64,000 nt of DNA, taken from Neobacillus ginsengisoli (GTDB taxonomy: Bacteria > Bacillota > Bacilli > Bacillales_B > DSM-18226). The DNA is taken from assembly GCF_030813055.1 (NCBI RefSeq), contig NZ_JAUSTW010000001.1, forward strand, positions 434,001 to 498,000, written 5' to 3'. Position numbers and translations under genes: made by a program. Below, piece by piece: positions 1 through 8,042 of the stretch. The first letter of the stretch is position 1. Each line of letters begins with the position of its first letter. The notes under the pieces were generated by a model. That model was given only the letters and a program-made list of their open reading frames with translations. It was not told the DNA's origin and ran no database searches.

Positions 1-1631
1 ACAAGTTAAAGTTCACACCGTTAACTTTACAAGAAACAGCGATGTATCAAGGTATTGTAAATTATAAAAACATTCCCGGTTATGGCGGCTTTGATGAGAA
101 AATCATCGCCGATGCTGAAGAAAAATTAGAAATCGGGGGTAATTTTTCCGTTCATAATTCAGAGTTTCTTACAGGTGCGAATATATCAGTATGTTTAACA
201 AATGAATTTATGGAAGCTGTTGAAAACGATAGTGAATACGATCTTCGTTTCCCTTATGTTGAAAGCTATGATCAAGAGGAAATGAAAATATACAATGAAG
301 AGTGGCATATTGTTGGAGATGTGCGTGAGTGGGAAAAACTTGGCCACAAAGTACGGGTTTACAAAAAAATTAAGGCGAAAGAGCTTTGGAACTTAATCAA
401 CATTTGTGCAACCTACTCAGCAGAACCGGGTATTTTCTTTATCGATAATGCAAACGACATGACTAACGCTAAATCTTACGGTCAAAAAGTTGTTGCAACA
501 AATCCGTGTGGAGAGCAGCCTCTCGCACCATTTTCAGTTTGTAACCTTGCAGCTGTAAATCTTGCTGAAATGGCTGATAAGGAAACAAAAACAGTTGATT
601 TTGAAAAACTTAAGAAAACAGTAGCTGTCGGAGTAAGAATGCAGGACAACGTAATCAATGCAACTCCGTACTTCCTTGAAGAAAACAAAAAGCAAGCACT
701 TGGTGAACGCCGAGTCGGCCTAGGAGTAATGGGCTTACATGACCTATTAATCTACTGTGAAACAGAGTACGGCTCAGATGCAGGAAATGTACTAATTGAT
801 AAAGTGTTTGAAACGATTGCAGTAACTGCGTATAAAACATCCGTTGAATTAGCACAAGAGAAGGGAAGCTTCCCATTCTTAACGGGTGAAACAATTGAAG
901 AAACGAATCGCTTAAGACAGGCCTTTATCAATACAGGATTCTTGAAAAAAATACCTGAAGATGTTCGTCAAGCTATTTTAGAAAATGGAATAAGGAATTC
1001 ACATTTACTAACTGTGGCTCCAACAGGATCCACTGGAACAATGGTCGGAGTATCTACAGGACTTGAGCCTTATTTCTCATTCTCGTACTTCCGCAGCGGA
1101 CGCCTTGGTAAATTTATTGAGGTAAATGCGGATATCGTCCAAGAATACCTGGAAAAACACCCGGAAGCAGATGCAAATAATCTTCCAAACTGGTTTGTAA
1201 CAGCGATGGAGCTTGCACCGGAAGCGCATGCGGACGTCCAATGTGTCATTCAGCGCTGGATTGACAGCTCCATCAGTAAAACCGTCAATGCTCCTAAAGG
1301 ATACAGCGTTGAACAGGTGGAAAAAGTATATGAGCGCCTGTACCGTGGCGGTGCAAAAGGTGGTACCGTCTATGTAGACGGATCCCGAGATTCACAAGTA
1401 TTAACGCTTAAGGCGGAAGAGAACACGGTTGACGATACAGTTACCAAGAAAGAAAAGCATAAACAACACGTCGTCCTTGTCGACACAATCAGTGACCTTC
1501 GCTCAACAGATGTAACAATCGGATCAGAAGTCGGTAATACATGTCCGGTCTGCCGTAAAGGAAAAGTAAAAGAAATCGGCGGCTGCAATACCTGCACGAA
1601 CTGCAATGCGCAATTAAAATGTGGATTATAG
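1..1631 (+). CDS. nrdJ: Class II (adenosylcobalamin-dependent) ribonucleotide reductase, C-terminal part
   Basis: The reading frame is open from base 3 at the window edge, so the 5' end is missing. The protein would reduce ribonucleotides to deoxyribonucleotides in the cytoplasm using a B12 radical. It shows the FIDNAND stretch, the NPCGEQ active-site motif, the PTGSTG loop near residue 330 of the visible part and a C-terminal zinc-ribbon-like tail with two CxxC pairs (CPVC and CTNC) ending in KCGL, typical of the long NrdJ family. No NrdE-type partner is visible. A rho-independent terminator follows directly. Class is inferred from motifs; the N-terminus cannot be judged here. Confidence 0.9.
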   Translation, partial: KLKFTPLTLQETAMYQGIVNYKNIPGYGGFDEKIIADAEEKLEIGGNFSVHNSEFLTGANISVCLTNEFMEAVENDSEYDLRFPYVESYDQEEMKIYNEEWHIVGDVREWEKLGHKVRVYKKIKAKELWNLINICATYSAEPGIFFIDNANDMTNAKSYGQKVVATNPCGEQPLAPFSVCNLAAVNLAEMADKETKTVDFEKLKKTVAVGVRMQDNVINATPYFLEENKKQALGERRVGLGVMGLHDLLIYCETEYGSDAGNVLIDKVFETIAVTAYKTSVELAQEKGSFPFLTGETIEETNRLRQAFINTGFLKKIPEDVRQAILENGIRNSHLLTVAPTGSTGTMVGVSTGLEPYFSFSYFRSGRLGKFIEVNADIVQEYLEKHPEADANNLPNWFVTAMELAPEAHADVQCVIQRWIDSSISKTVNAPKGYSVEQVEKVYERLYRGGAKGGTVYVDGSRDSQVLTLKAEENTVDDTVTKKEKHKQHVVLVDTISDLRSTDVTIGSEVGNTCPVCRKGKVKEIGGCNTCTNCNAQLKCGL

Positions 1632-1643
1632 TAGGTCTTAGAG

Positions 1644-1671
1644 GATGGGAAAAGTTTTCCCATCTTTTTTT
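1644..1671 (+). terminator. Rho-independent terminator of nrdJ
   Basis: A 10-bp stem (GATGGGAAAA with TTTTCCCATC) is followed by a run of seven T, 13 bases after the stop codon. Confidence 0.85.
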
Positions 1672-1794
1672 ATTGTTATACCGAAAATTATTCCAATATA
1701 ATTTGTAACATAATTGTAATCTCCCTGTGACGCCTATGTTAATCTTTTTTTGTATAGTTGGTGTATCAAATCACACCAGGGAGGAATAACAATC

Positions 1795-2247
1795 ATGCTA
1801 AAGAAATTCATCGTAGCTCTTACTATCTTAGCTTCTTTAAGCTCTTTGTTTACTACTATGGGTGATAAAGCTGAAGCGGCATATAATTATCAAGCAAAAG
1901 CAATTTCAGTTGCAAAAGCACATCTGGGTGTTCCCTATCGTTGGGGCGGAATAACACCGCAAGGTTTTGATTGTTCAGGTCTTGTAAAGTATTCATACGG
2001 TAAGGCAGGGAAAGCATTGCCACGTACAGCTGCACAAATGTTTTATACAAAAGGTTATCGTGTATACTCCTTACATGCCGGAGACTTGATGTTTTTTGCA
2101 CCAAATAAGGCGAGCAAACCGACACATGTTGCCATCTATATCGGAGCAGGGAAAATGATTATGGCTTCCTCTTCAAAGGGAGTAATGATCACTTACACAA
2201 ACAATAAATATTGGAAGCCAAGATATATAGGGGCAAAACGTATCTAA
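1795..2247 (+). CDS. Secreted NlpC/P60 family peptidoglycan endopeptidase
   Basis: A 150-residue protein with a signal peptide (Lys-rich start, hydrophobic core, cleavage likely after AEA near residue 28) and a bare NlpC/P60 domain. The catalytic Cys is C60 in FDCSG and the His is H111 in THVAIY; the RWGG motif precedes the Cys. The family cleaves D-Glu to diamino-acid bonds in cell-wall stem peptides. There is no LysM or SH3 wall-binding domain, so this is a minimal form. The ATG at 1795 is chosen because GGGAGG sits 11 bases upstream; a longer reading with GTG/TTG-type starts lacks a ribosome site. Monocistronic, with its own terminator. Confidence 0.88.
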   Translation: MLKKFIVALTILASLSSLFTTMGDKAEAAYNYQAKAISVAKAHLGVPYRWGGITPQGFDCSGLVKYSYGKAGKALPRTAAQMFYTKGYRVYSLHAGDLMFFAPNKASKPTHVAIYIGAGKMIMASSSKGVMITYTNNKYWKPRYIGAKRI

Positions 2248-2268
2248 TAAGGTGTATTTTAAGAGGAA

Positions 2269-2296
2269 AGAACATCGGAAACGATGTTCTTTTTTC
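2269..2296 (+). terminator. Terminator of the NlpC/P60 gene
   Basis: GAACATCG and CGATGTTC form a stem around a GAAA loop, followed by six or more T. Confidence 0.85.
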
Positions 2297-2503
2297 GTAT
2301 TTCTGATAATGAAGCAATTTGTGCCAAAAAAAACGATGGTTTTAGAAGATACAACAGCGGAAATGTTTACGAATATTTGCATAAGGGACAGTCTAATATG
2401 TCACATGAAAATTTAATTTGGATTTTCTATTTGTCCAACGTACTATTTTTCCTAATAGCCGCTTAAAGATGTAAAAATGAATACATCTTTGGGAGTGGCT
2501 GCC

Positions 2504-3388
2504 ATGAAAATAGACGGTGTTTTTTCTGGAGGGGGCATTAAAGGTTTTGCCCTAATTGGAGCCTACGAAGAAATTGAAAAGAGAGGTTTGCAATTTGTGA
2601 GGGTTGCCGGAACAAGCGCCGGCTCCATTTTTGCAGCATTAATTGCCGCCGGCTACACCAGTAAAGAAATTTATCAATTACTAGATGAATTAGACATCTC
2701 AAAAATACTCGATGCCAGGAAATCATTTATTCCTTTTCCATTTGCTAAATGGTTGTTTCTTTATTGGAAGCTAGGGCTATATAAAGGAAATGAACTTGAA
2801 AAATGGATAAAGGAAAAGCTGGAAGCTAAAGGGATAAGGACCTTTGCAGATATGCCGTCACAATCACTTAGGGTGATTGCCTCAGATTTATCTAATGGAC
2901 AGTTAATCGTTCTCCCAGACGACCTGGAAAAATACGGAATACCACCAGGCTCCTTTTCCGTTGCCAAAGCAATTAGAATAAGCTGTAGTATCCCTTACTT
3001 TTTTGAACCGGTTAAAATGAGGTCAATGGATGGGATAGACGTTCTTGTAGATGGAGGGGTGCTCAGTAATTTTCCAATGTGGCTTTTTGATCAGGATCAG
3101 GTCCAAAAAATTAGGCCTGTCCTTGGCATCAAATTAAGCACGAGTGAGTACGAACATAAAAAGCATAAAATACAAAATGCCATTCAATTGTTTGGAGCAT
3201 TATTTGAAACAATGAAGGATGCACATGATTCAAGGTATATTTCCAAAAAGCATGCAAAAAATATTATCTTCATTCCGGTTGAAGGAGTGTTATCAATCGA
3301 GTATCATTTAACAGAAGAAAAGAAGCGCCAATTGTTTGATTTAGGTAAAGAACATGCAAAACAGTTTTTAAAAACCTGGGGCTATTAA
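2504..3388 (+). CDS. yqhO: Patatin-like phospholipase
   Basis: A 294-residue cytoplasmic patatin-family lipid acyl hydrolase, matching B. subtilis YqhO in length and position. Visible motifs are the oxyanion loop GGGIKG at residues 9-14, the nucleophile Ser38 in GTSAG, and the catalytic Asp near 183 in VDGG. The ATG at 2504 is preceded by GGGAGTGG; an earlier ATG in frame at 2477 has no ribosome site. It starts the yqh block and ends at a bidirectional terminator shared with the convergent yqhP. The natural substrate is unknown. Confidence 0.88.
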   Translation: MKIDGVFSGGGIKGFALIGAYEEIEKRGLQFVRVAGTSAGSIFAALIAAGYTSKEIYQLLDELDISKILDARKSFIPFPFAKWLFLYWKLGLYKGNELEKWIKEKLEAKGIRTFADMPSQSLRVIASDLSNGQLIVLPDDLEKYGIPPGSFSVAKAIRISCSIPYFFEPVKMRSMDGIDVLVDGGVLSNFPMWLFDQDQVQKIRPVLGIKLSTSEYEHKKHKIQNAIQLFGALFETMKDAHDSRYISKKHAKNIIFIPVEGVLSIEYHLTEEKKRQLFDLGKEHAKQFLKTWGY

Positions 3389-3390
3389 AA

Positions 3391-3424
3391 AAATCGAGCG
3401 CTTAAAACGACGCTCGATTTTTCT
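3391..3424. terminator. Bidirectional terminator between yqhO and yqhP
   Basis: AAATCGAGCG and CGCTCGATTT form a perfect 10-bp stem around a 10-base loop, flanked by A-rich and T-rich tracts. It overlaps the last codons of yqhP on the minus strand. Confidence 0.85.
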
Positions 3425-3785
3425 TTTTCGCCTTCTTTCCGTCGATAACAGTTAAATGAGCAGGAGATTTCTTTTTTGTCTTGGTGTTTTTCTTTAAAGA
3501 TGTCAATGTCCCAAGAGAAGAGCTCTTAACATGTGAGTCTCCACTTTTTAGCTGCAAGCGTTTTTTTGACTGTTTAGCTGCTTTAAGAAATGCCCGCTGC
3601 TCTTTTTTCTGGGGGCTCGAGGCTGAAAACCTCCGAACAAGAAAATAAATAACTAAACCGATCAATGCGATGACAGCTATTCCCTGAATAAAACCGGCAG
3701 GATTAGCGGTAATTGATCCGTAAACGCCCAATAAAGCAAGGATGATAAGTCCTCCTATAATAATAAAAGATGTCCGATTCTTCAA
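3402..3785 (-). CDS. yqhP: SA1362-family membrane protein YqhP
   Basis: A small basic protein with two predicted membrane helices (about residues 7-25 and 33-48) and a very Lys/Arg-rich cytoplasmic tail. It matches the Firmicutes SA1362/YqhP family in size and location beside yqhQ. No enzymatic motif is seen. I chose the TTG start at 3785 because AAGGAGG lies 8 bases upstream; the GTG at 3794 overlaps that site directly. Function unknown. Confidence 0.75.
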   Translation of the reverse strand: MKNRTSFIIIGGLIILALLGVYGSITANPAGFIQGIAVIALIGLVIYFLVRRFSASSPQKKEQRAFLKAAKQSKKRLQLKSGDSHVKSSSLGTLTSLKKNTKTKKKSPAHLTVIDGKKAKKKNRASF

Positions 3786-3851
3786 GAAAGCCACCTCCTT
3801 AAGAGCATCTTAAGCATTTTTAAAATCTTTTAAACATTTATATGATAAAGA

Positions 3852-4796
3852 TTAGACAATTTCTTCCGCTTCTATTTGATCTTCTGTTTCCTTTTCCATT
3901 TTTAACAACTCTTTAAAGGAAAGAATTGCTACCTCAACTTGATCATTAGTCGGTTCTTTTGTTGTTAAGAGTTGTAACCATAGACCCGGTAGACCTAAAT
4001 ACTTTAAAACTGGGATATCCCTCAGCTTGTTAGTAACCTGTAAGACTTCAAAGGCGATACCTAAAACAACCGGTATTAACAGCAAACGGTCAACAATTCG
4101 AAGCCACAATGGTGACGTAGGGACAAGTAAATAAACAAAAACACCAACTACGACTGTAAAAAGGATGAAACTGCTGCCGCATCGGTAATGAAGCCGGGAA
4201 TGTGCCTGAACATTTTCAACGGTCAATTCCGCTCCGTCTTCAAAGGTATTGATAACTTTGTGCTCGGCACCATGATATTGAAATACTCTTTTTATCAGAG
4301 GTGTCAGAGATACAAAATATATATAACATAGAAGTAGGATAAGCTTAAAAAAGCCTTCCACTAATACTTGAGCAAAATCTGATGGAAAAATCGGTTTTGT
4401 TAATACTGCTAAGAAGACAGGAATTAAAGTGAAAGCGAATTTCCCGAATAAAAATGAAATCACACCAATTGTTGCTACCCCGAGGTACATAGTAAGCTTT
4501 GAGACTTCTTTTTCCTTCAGTGTATGATCTTCTTTTGGATCAACATCAAATCTCTCAGTGGAGAAGTTTAAATGCTTAGAGCCGTTTGCACTGGCTTCTA
4601 TTATGGCAATTATCCCACGTAGGAAAGGTATTTTTTTCAGTGTTGAAAAATATGGATTTGCTTTGCGGGGCAAATGTAAGTAATCAACAGAACGATCCTT
4701 TCTTCGAATCGCGGTCACATAATGATGTTTTCCGCCAAACATTACTCCTTCGACGACCGCCTGGCCGCCATAAACGGGTTTTTGAGAATTAGACAT
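3852..4796 (-). CDS. yqhQ: DUF1385 polytopic membrane protein YqhQ
   Basis: A 314-residue protein that opens with the family signature YGGQAVVEGVMFGG at residues 7-20, has several membrane helices (about 110-180 and 210-275), and the conserved YHGAEHK motif followed by a YRCG segment. These match the DUF1385 family (YqhQ), thought to act like a metal-dependent membrane enzyme or transporter, although its function is not established. A longer frame begins 11 codons upstream but the ATG at 4796 starts at the conserved block. Transcribed divergently from yqhR. Confidence 0.82.
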   Translation of the reverse strand: MSNSQKPVYGGQAVVEGVMFGGKHHYVTAIRRKDRSVDYLHLPRKANPYFSTLKKIPFLRGIIAIIEASANGSKHLNFSTERFDVDPKEDHTLKEKEVSKLTMYLGVATIGVISFLFGKFAFTLIPVFLAVLTKPIFPSDFAQVLVEGFFKLILLLCYIYFVSLTPLIKRVFQYHGAEHKVINTFEDGAELTVENVQAHSRLHYRCGSSFILFTVVVGVFVYLLVPTSPLWLRIVDRLLLIPVVLGIAFEVLQVTNKLRDIPVLKYLGLPGLWLQLLTTKEPTNDQVEVAILSFKELLKMEKETEDQIEAEEIV

Positions 4797-5013
4797 GTAA
4801 GTTAACACCAACCTATTACAAAGTTGCACATCAGCAGAAAAGATAAATCTGTATGTACCTAATTTTATTCTACTCGAAATACGAAAAAACCTCTAGGAAT
4901 GACATAATCTTTCCAATTTTTATTGGTTAAATTTTTTTCTTGCAAGTGAAATGTAACCTTAAGGGCATAATAAAAGTGGATTTCATATGGTTTAATTTTT
5001 AGGAGGTACATAC

Positions 5014-5511
5014 ATGAGTAACGAGCAAATAAAAACAGATTATCCAAAACCGATGTCTTTTGTAGCTATGGTGTTTTGGACAGGTTTATTTGGTGGACTT
5101 TTTTGGGGAACCTTGGGCTTTTTTGCCTACTACCTTAATTTTACCGATATATCTCCCAATGTTATTCTTGAACCGTTTGCTCTGGGAAATTGGAAAAATG
5201 GATGGCTGGGTACAGTGATATCAATATTGATAATGGGGATTTTTTCAGTACCTGCGGCATATATTTATTATGCTGTCCTTAAAAAGTTTAAGGGAATATG
5301 GTTTGGGCTTGGATTCGGTATTGTTTTATTCCTCCTCGTGTTCTTTGTATTGAACCTGTTCTTACCGGGGATAAAACCGTTTTTCAATCTAAGCCCGGAT
5401 ACCATTATCACTTCTATTTGTTTATATATCGTATATGGAATTTTCATTGGTTATTCCATAAATTATGAGTATCAAAATAATAAAGTTGAAGATAAAGAAG
5501 CTGCAACTTAA
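5014..5511 (+). CDS. yqhR: YqhR-family membrane protein
   Basis: A 165-residue protein with four predicted membrane helices (around residues 17-40, 63-85, 95-118 and 130-150) and a short acidic tail. Size and position between yqhQ and yqhT match B. subtilis YqhR; its function is unknown. TAGGAGG lies 10 bases before the ATG. In B. subtilis aroQ (yqhS) follows, but here only 80 bases separate it from yqhT. Confidence 0.78.
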   Translation: MSNEQIKTDYPKPMSFVAMVFWTGLFGGLFWGTLGFFAYYLNFTDISPNVILEPFALGNWKNGWLGTVISILIMGIFSVPAAYIYYAVLKKFKGIWFGLGFGIVLFLLVFFVLNLFLPGIKPFFNLSPDTIITSICLYIVYGIFIGYSINYEYQNNKVEDKEAAT

Positions 5512-5591
5512 TTCCAACAATAGTCGTAACCGTTGTGTTGTGATAAAATATTTTTGGTCCCATTGGATTTGATAAAGGAGAGTGGAAACGA

Positions 5592-6653
5592 ATGAGTAAA
5601 TTAGAAAGATTAAGAGCTGCCTTTTCAACACTTGGAATAGACGGTATCCTTATTACTAGTCCATATAATCGCCGGTACATGACAAATTTTACGGGCACAT
5701 CAGGAGTTGTGTTAATTAGTACAGACAAAGCACAATTTATCACAGATTTTCGCTACATAGAACAAGCCTCAAAGCAATGCCAAGGGTACGAAATTGTAAA
5801 GATTTCCGGTACAATCCCTGAAGAAGTTGCAAAGCAAGCAAAAAACCTCGGGATTCAAAAACTCGGCTTTGAAGAAGATTATTTAACATTCTCCTCATTC
5901 AAGACCTATGAGAAAGAAGTTGAAGCGGGTCTTGTACCAATTTCAGGTGTGATCGAAAAGTTACGCTTGATTAAGACTGATGCAGAGATTAAGATATTAA
6001 AGGAAGCAGCGGATATTGCCGATGCTGCATTTAAACATATTTTAGACTTCATTCGTCCCGGAAAGACTGAGCTTGAGGTTTCGAATGAACTGGAGTTCTT
6101 TATGAGAAGAGCAGGAGCAATATCTTCATCTTTTGATACGATTGTTGCATCCGGTCATCGCTCTGCACTGCCCCATGGTGTCGCAAGTGAAAAAATAATC
6201 GAAGCCGGGGATTTCGTCACGCTCGATTACGGTGCGTACTACAAGGGGTATGTTTCCGATATTACCAGGACTATTGCGGTTGGAGAACCTGATGCTAAGC
6301 TGAAGGAAATTTATGAAATTGTCCTTGAAGCTCAGCTAAGAGGCATGGATGGTATTAAACCGGGAATGACAGGTAAGGAAGCAGATGCGTTAACAAGAGA
6401 CTACATAACTGAAAAAGGTTATGGTGAATACTTTGGACACTCTACTGGTCATGGAATTGGATTGGAAGTTCATGAAGGTCCCGCGCTTTCATTGAAATCG
6501 GATCTGGTATTAGAACCTGGAATGATTGTAACCTGTGAGCCAGGTATTTATATCCCCGGTCTCGGCGGAGTTCGGATAGAAGATGATACACTTATAACTA
6601 AGGATCTTAACGAGGCTCTTACTCATTCAACAAAAGAACTTATTATTTTGTAA
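5592..6653 (+). CDS. yqhT: Xaa-Pro dipeptidase / aminopeptidase (M24B)
   Basis: A 353-residue cytoplasmic metallopeptidase that releases residues preceding proline. The N-terminal creatinase-like domain covers about 1-125 and the pita-bread catalytic domain the rest. The metal ligands are visible in order: Asp in TLDYGAYYKGY, Asp in SDITRT, His in GHGIGLEVHE, Glu in TCEPGIY and Glu in RIEDD. GGAGAG precedes the ATG. It sits directly upstream of efp, as in other bacilli, with 21 bases between them; the pairing is often read as recycling of Pro-containing peptides next to the proline-stalling factor EF-P. Confidence 0.93.
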   Translation: MSKLERLRAAFSTLGIDGILITSPYNRRYMTNFTGTSGVVLISTDKAQFITDFRYIEQASKQCQGYEIVKISGTIPEEVAKQAKNLGIQKLGFEEDYLTFSSFKTYEKEVEAGLVPISGVIEKLRLIKTDAEIKILKEAADIADAAFKHILDFIRPGKTELEVSNELEFFMRRAGAISSSFDTIVASGHRSALPHGVASEKIIEAGDFVTLDYGAYYKGYVSDITRTIAVGEPDAKLKEIYEIVLEAQLRGMDGIKPGMTGKEADALTRDYITEKGYGEYFGHSTGHGIGLEVHEGPALSLKSDLVLEPGMIVTCEPGIYIPGLGGVRIEDDTLITKDLNEALTHSTKELIIL

Positions 6654-6674
6654 TAGACATAGGAGGATAAATGA

Positions 6675-7232
6675 ATGATTTCTGTTAATGATTTCCGTAC
6701 AGGATTAACTATTGAAGTGGATGGAAGCTTATGGCGCGTTATGGATTTCCAACACGTTAAACCGGGAAAGGGTGCGGCATTTGTCCGTTCAAAGCTTCGT
6801 AATCTTCGGAATGGAGCAATTCAAGAAAAAACCTTCCGTGCAGGAGAGAAAGTAGAAAAGGCACAAATTGATAACCGCAAAATGCAATATCTTTATGCAA
6901 GCGGCGATGCTCACGTGTTTATGGATATGGAATCCTACGAGCAAGTTGAACTTCCTGCAACAAGCATTGAATATGAATTGAAATTTTTAAAGGAAAACAT
7001 GGAAGTTCATATTATGATGTATAACCATGAGACCCTTGGAGTGGAATTACCAAACACTGTTGAGCTTGAAGTCACTGAAACCGAGCCTGGAATTAAAGGT
7101 GACACAGCATCAGGCGGTACAAAACCTGCAACACTTGAAACCGGGTTAATTGTTCAAGTTCCTTTCTTCATTAACCAAGGTGACAAGTTGATCATAAATA
7201 CAACTGAAGCTTCTTACGTATCACGTGCATAA
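6675..7232 (+). CDS. efp: Translation elongation factor P
   Basis: A 185-residue protein with the full EF-P architecture (KOW-like N-domain and two OB domains). EF-P rescues ribosomes stalled on polyproline. The tip loop reads KPGKGAAF, with Lys32 the residue that carries the post-translational modification in bacteria; in B. subtilis this is a 5-aminopentanol group. The C-terminal signature [12 protein letters not shown] is present. AGGAGG precedes the ATG. A strong terminator follows and ends the ancestral yqh block; the ccm island begins after it. Confidence 0.96.
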   Translation: MISVNDFRTGLTIEVDGSLWRVMDFQHVKPGKGAAFVRSKLRNLRNGAIQEKTFRAGEKVEKAQIDNRKMQYLYASGDAHVFMDMESYEQVELPATSIEYELKFLKENMEVHIMMYNHETLGVELPNTVELEVTETEPGIKGDTASGGTKPATLETGLIVQVPFFINQGDKLIINTTEASYVSRA

Positions 7233-7240
7233 TATTTGTA

Positions 7241-7279
7241 AAAACCTTAGTCCGCTTAAATGGGACTAAGGTTTTTTTG
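7241..7279 (+). terminator. Terminator of yqhT-efp
   Basis: A stem of ACCTTAGTCC with GGGACTAAGGT around a short loop, followed by seven T. Confidence 0.88.
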
Positions 7280-7425
7280 TTTGTTCATCTTTTATTAGCG
7301 GACACCCTTTTTTACTTTTACTAGCTTTAAAACTTCACTAAATAGTAAAAATTAGTAGCCTTTTCACAAATCGGATTTTGCTAAAATGAACTAGAAATAA
7401 TATAAAAGGAAGGGGTGAACAAAAA

Positions 7426-7750
7426 TTGAAACGAATGGCTTTTCTTTTGTTCTTGGCATTCTTTTAGTAGGAATTGCAGCCGGCTGCAGCTCCGCAAAAG
7501 AAAAGTGGACACTTGCTAAAAAACATCAACCATTACCTGATTAGCAGCCCCAATCCAAATTTGCCAGTCAGTTGTATAGTGTAAATACTGCGGATTCGCC
7601 AGGGCTGGTCCCATTTTTTCTTTACCTGCTCGACGGGAAGACACAACAAGAATGGGTCCGTCATTAAAGGGTCTTGATGGAGCAAGGCAGTTAAAAAAGA
7701 ATGATATAACAGATATAGTTTCCTACATTCGTTCACTACAGGAAAAATAG
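7426..7750 (+). pseudogene. Scrambled c-type cytochrome lipoprotein pseudogene
   Basis: GGAAGGGGTG precedes a TTG start; the first 13 codons end in a stop, and a frameshift restores a lipoprotein signal with the lipobox IAAGC and then SSAKEKW. The 3' part (about 7633-7750) reads GRREDTTRMGPSLKG...DITDIVSYIRSL, which looks like the C-terminal half of a class I cytochrome c (MGP or MP loop and terminal YIRSL helix). The middle is not coding on this strand, but on the minus strand about 7535-7635 reads MGPALANPQYL...DWQIW, typical of the segment after CxxCH, so an internal inversion is likely. No CxxCH survives. The assignment rests on visual family resemblance. Confidence 0.55.
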
Positions 7751-7780
7751 GCATCGTCGAAAAAATAAAAGCATCAAAAT

Positions 7781-7820
7781 AAAACCTGTATCCATTTATT
7801 GGACAGGTTTTATTTTTTTT
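7781..7820 (+). terminator. Terminator after the cytochrome pseudogene
   Basis: AAAACCTGT and ACAGGTTTT form a stem around a 14-base loop, followed by a T-rich run. Its survival supports a once-functional gene upstream. Confidence 0.75.
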
Positions 7821-7891
7821 ATATTAATTCCCTATTTTTTTGCAATTAATCTACCAAAATAATCAAATGTGTACATTTTGTGGTGGTTTTT

Positions 7892-7898
7892 TGTCGAA
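7892..7898 (+). promoter_or_regulatory. Possible Spo0A box upstream of the ccm operon
   Basis: TGTCGAA matches the 0A-box consensus, about 150 bases before the first gene of the operon. A single 7-mer is weak evidence. The 222 bases between the terminator and 8043 otherwise hold only AT-rich sequence that must contain the operon promoter; I see no clear -35/-10 pair. Confidence 0.3.
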
Positions 7899-8042
7899 AA
7901 CGCAACGATTTTTCTTCTTTAACAAAATGTTCAAGAGTGAATCAACTTAACGGGTTAGAGAACGATTATATTTATTTCAAAGAGGGCTATAGTAAAAAAT
8001 CGTAATTTTTAGTGGCAGTTTTCCAAGTCAAGGAGGATTAAT

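Noticed and set aside
2284..2466. 60-residue ORF starting inside a terminator
   Set aside because: Its start lies in the 3' half of the NlpC/P60 terminator; only its last 22 codons have any ribosome signal.
7533..7754. 73-residue minus-strand ORF over the cytochrome pseudogene
   Set aside because: Its frame has no ribosome site and no family resemblance; the meaningful minus-strand reading is in another frame.
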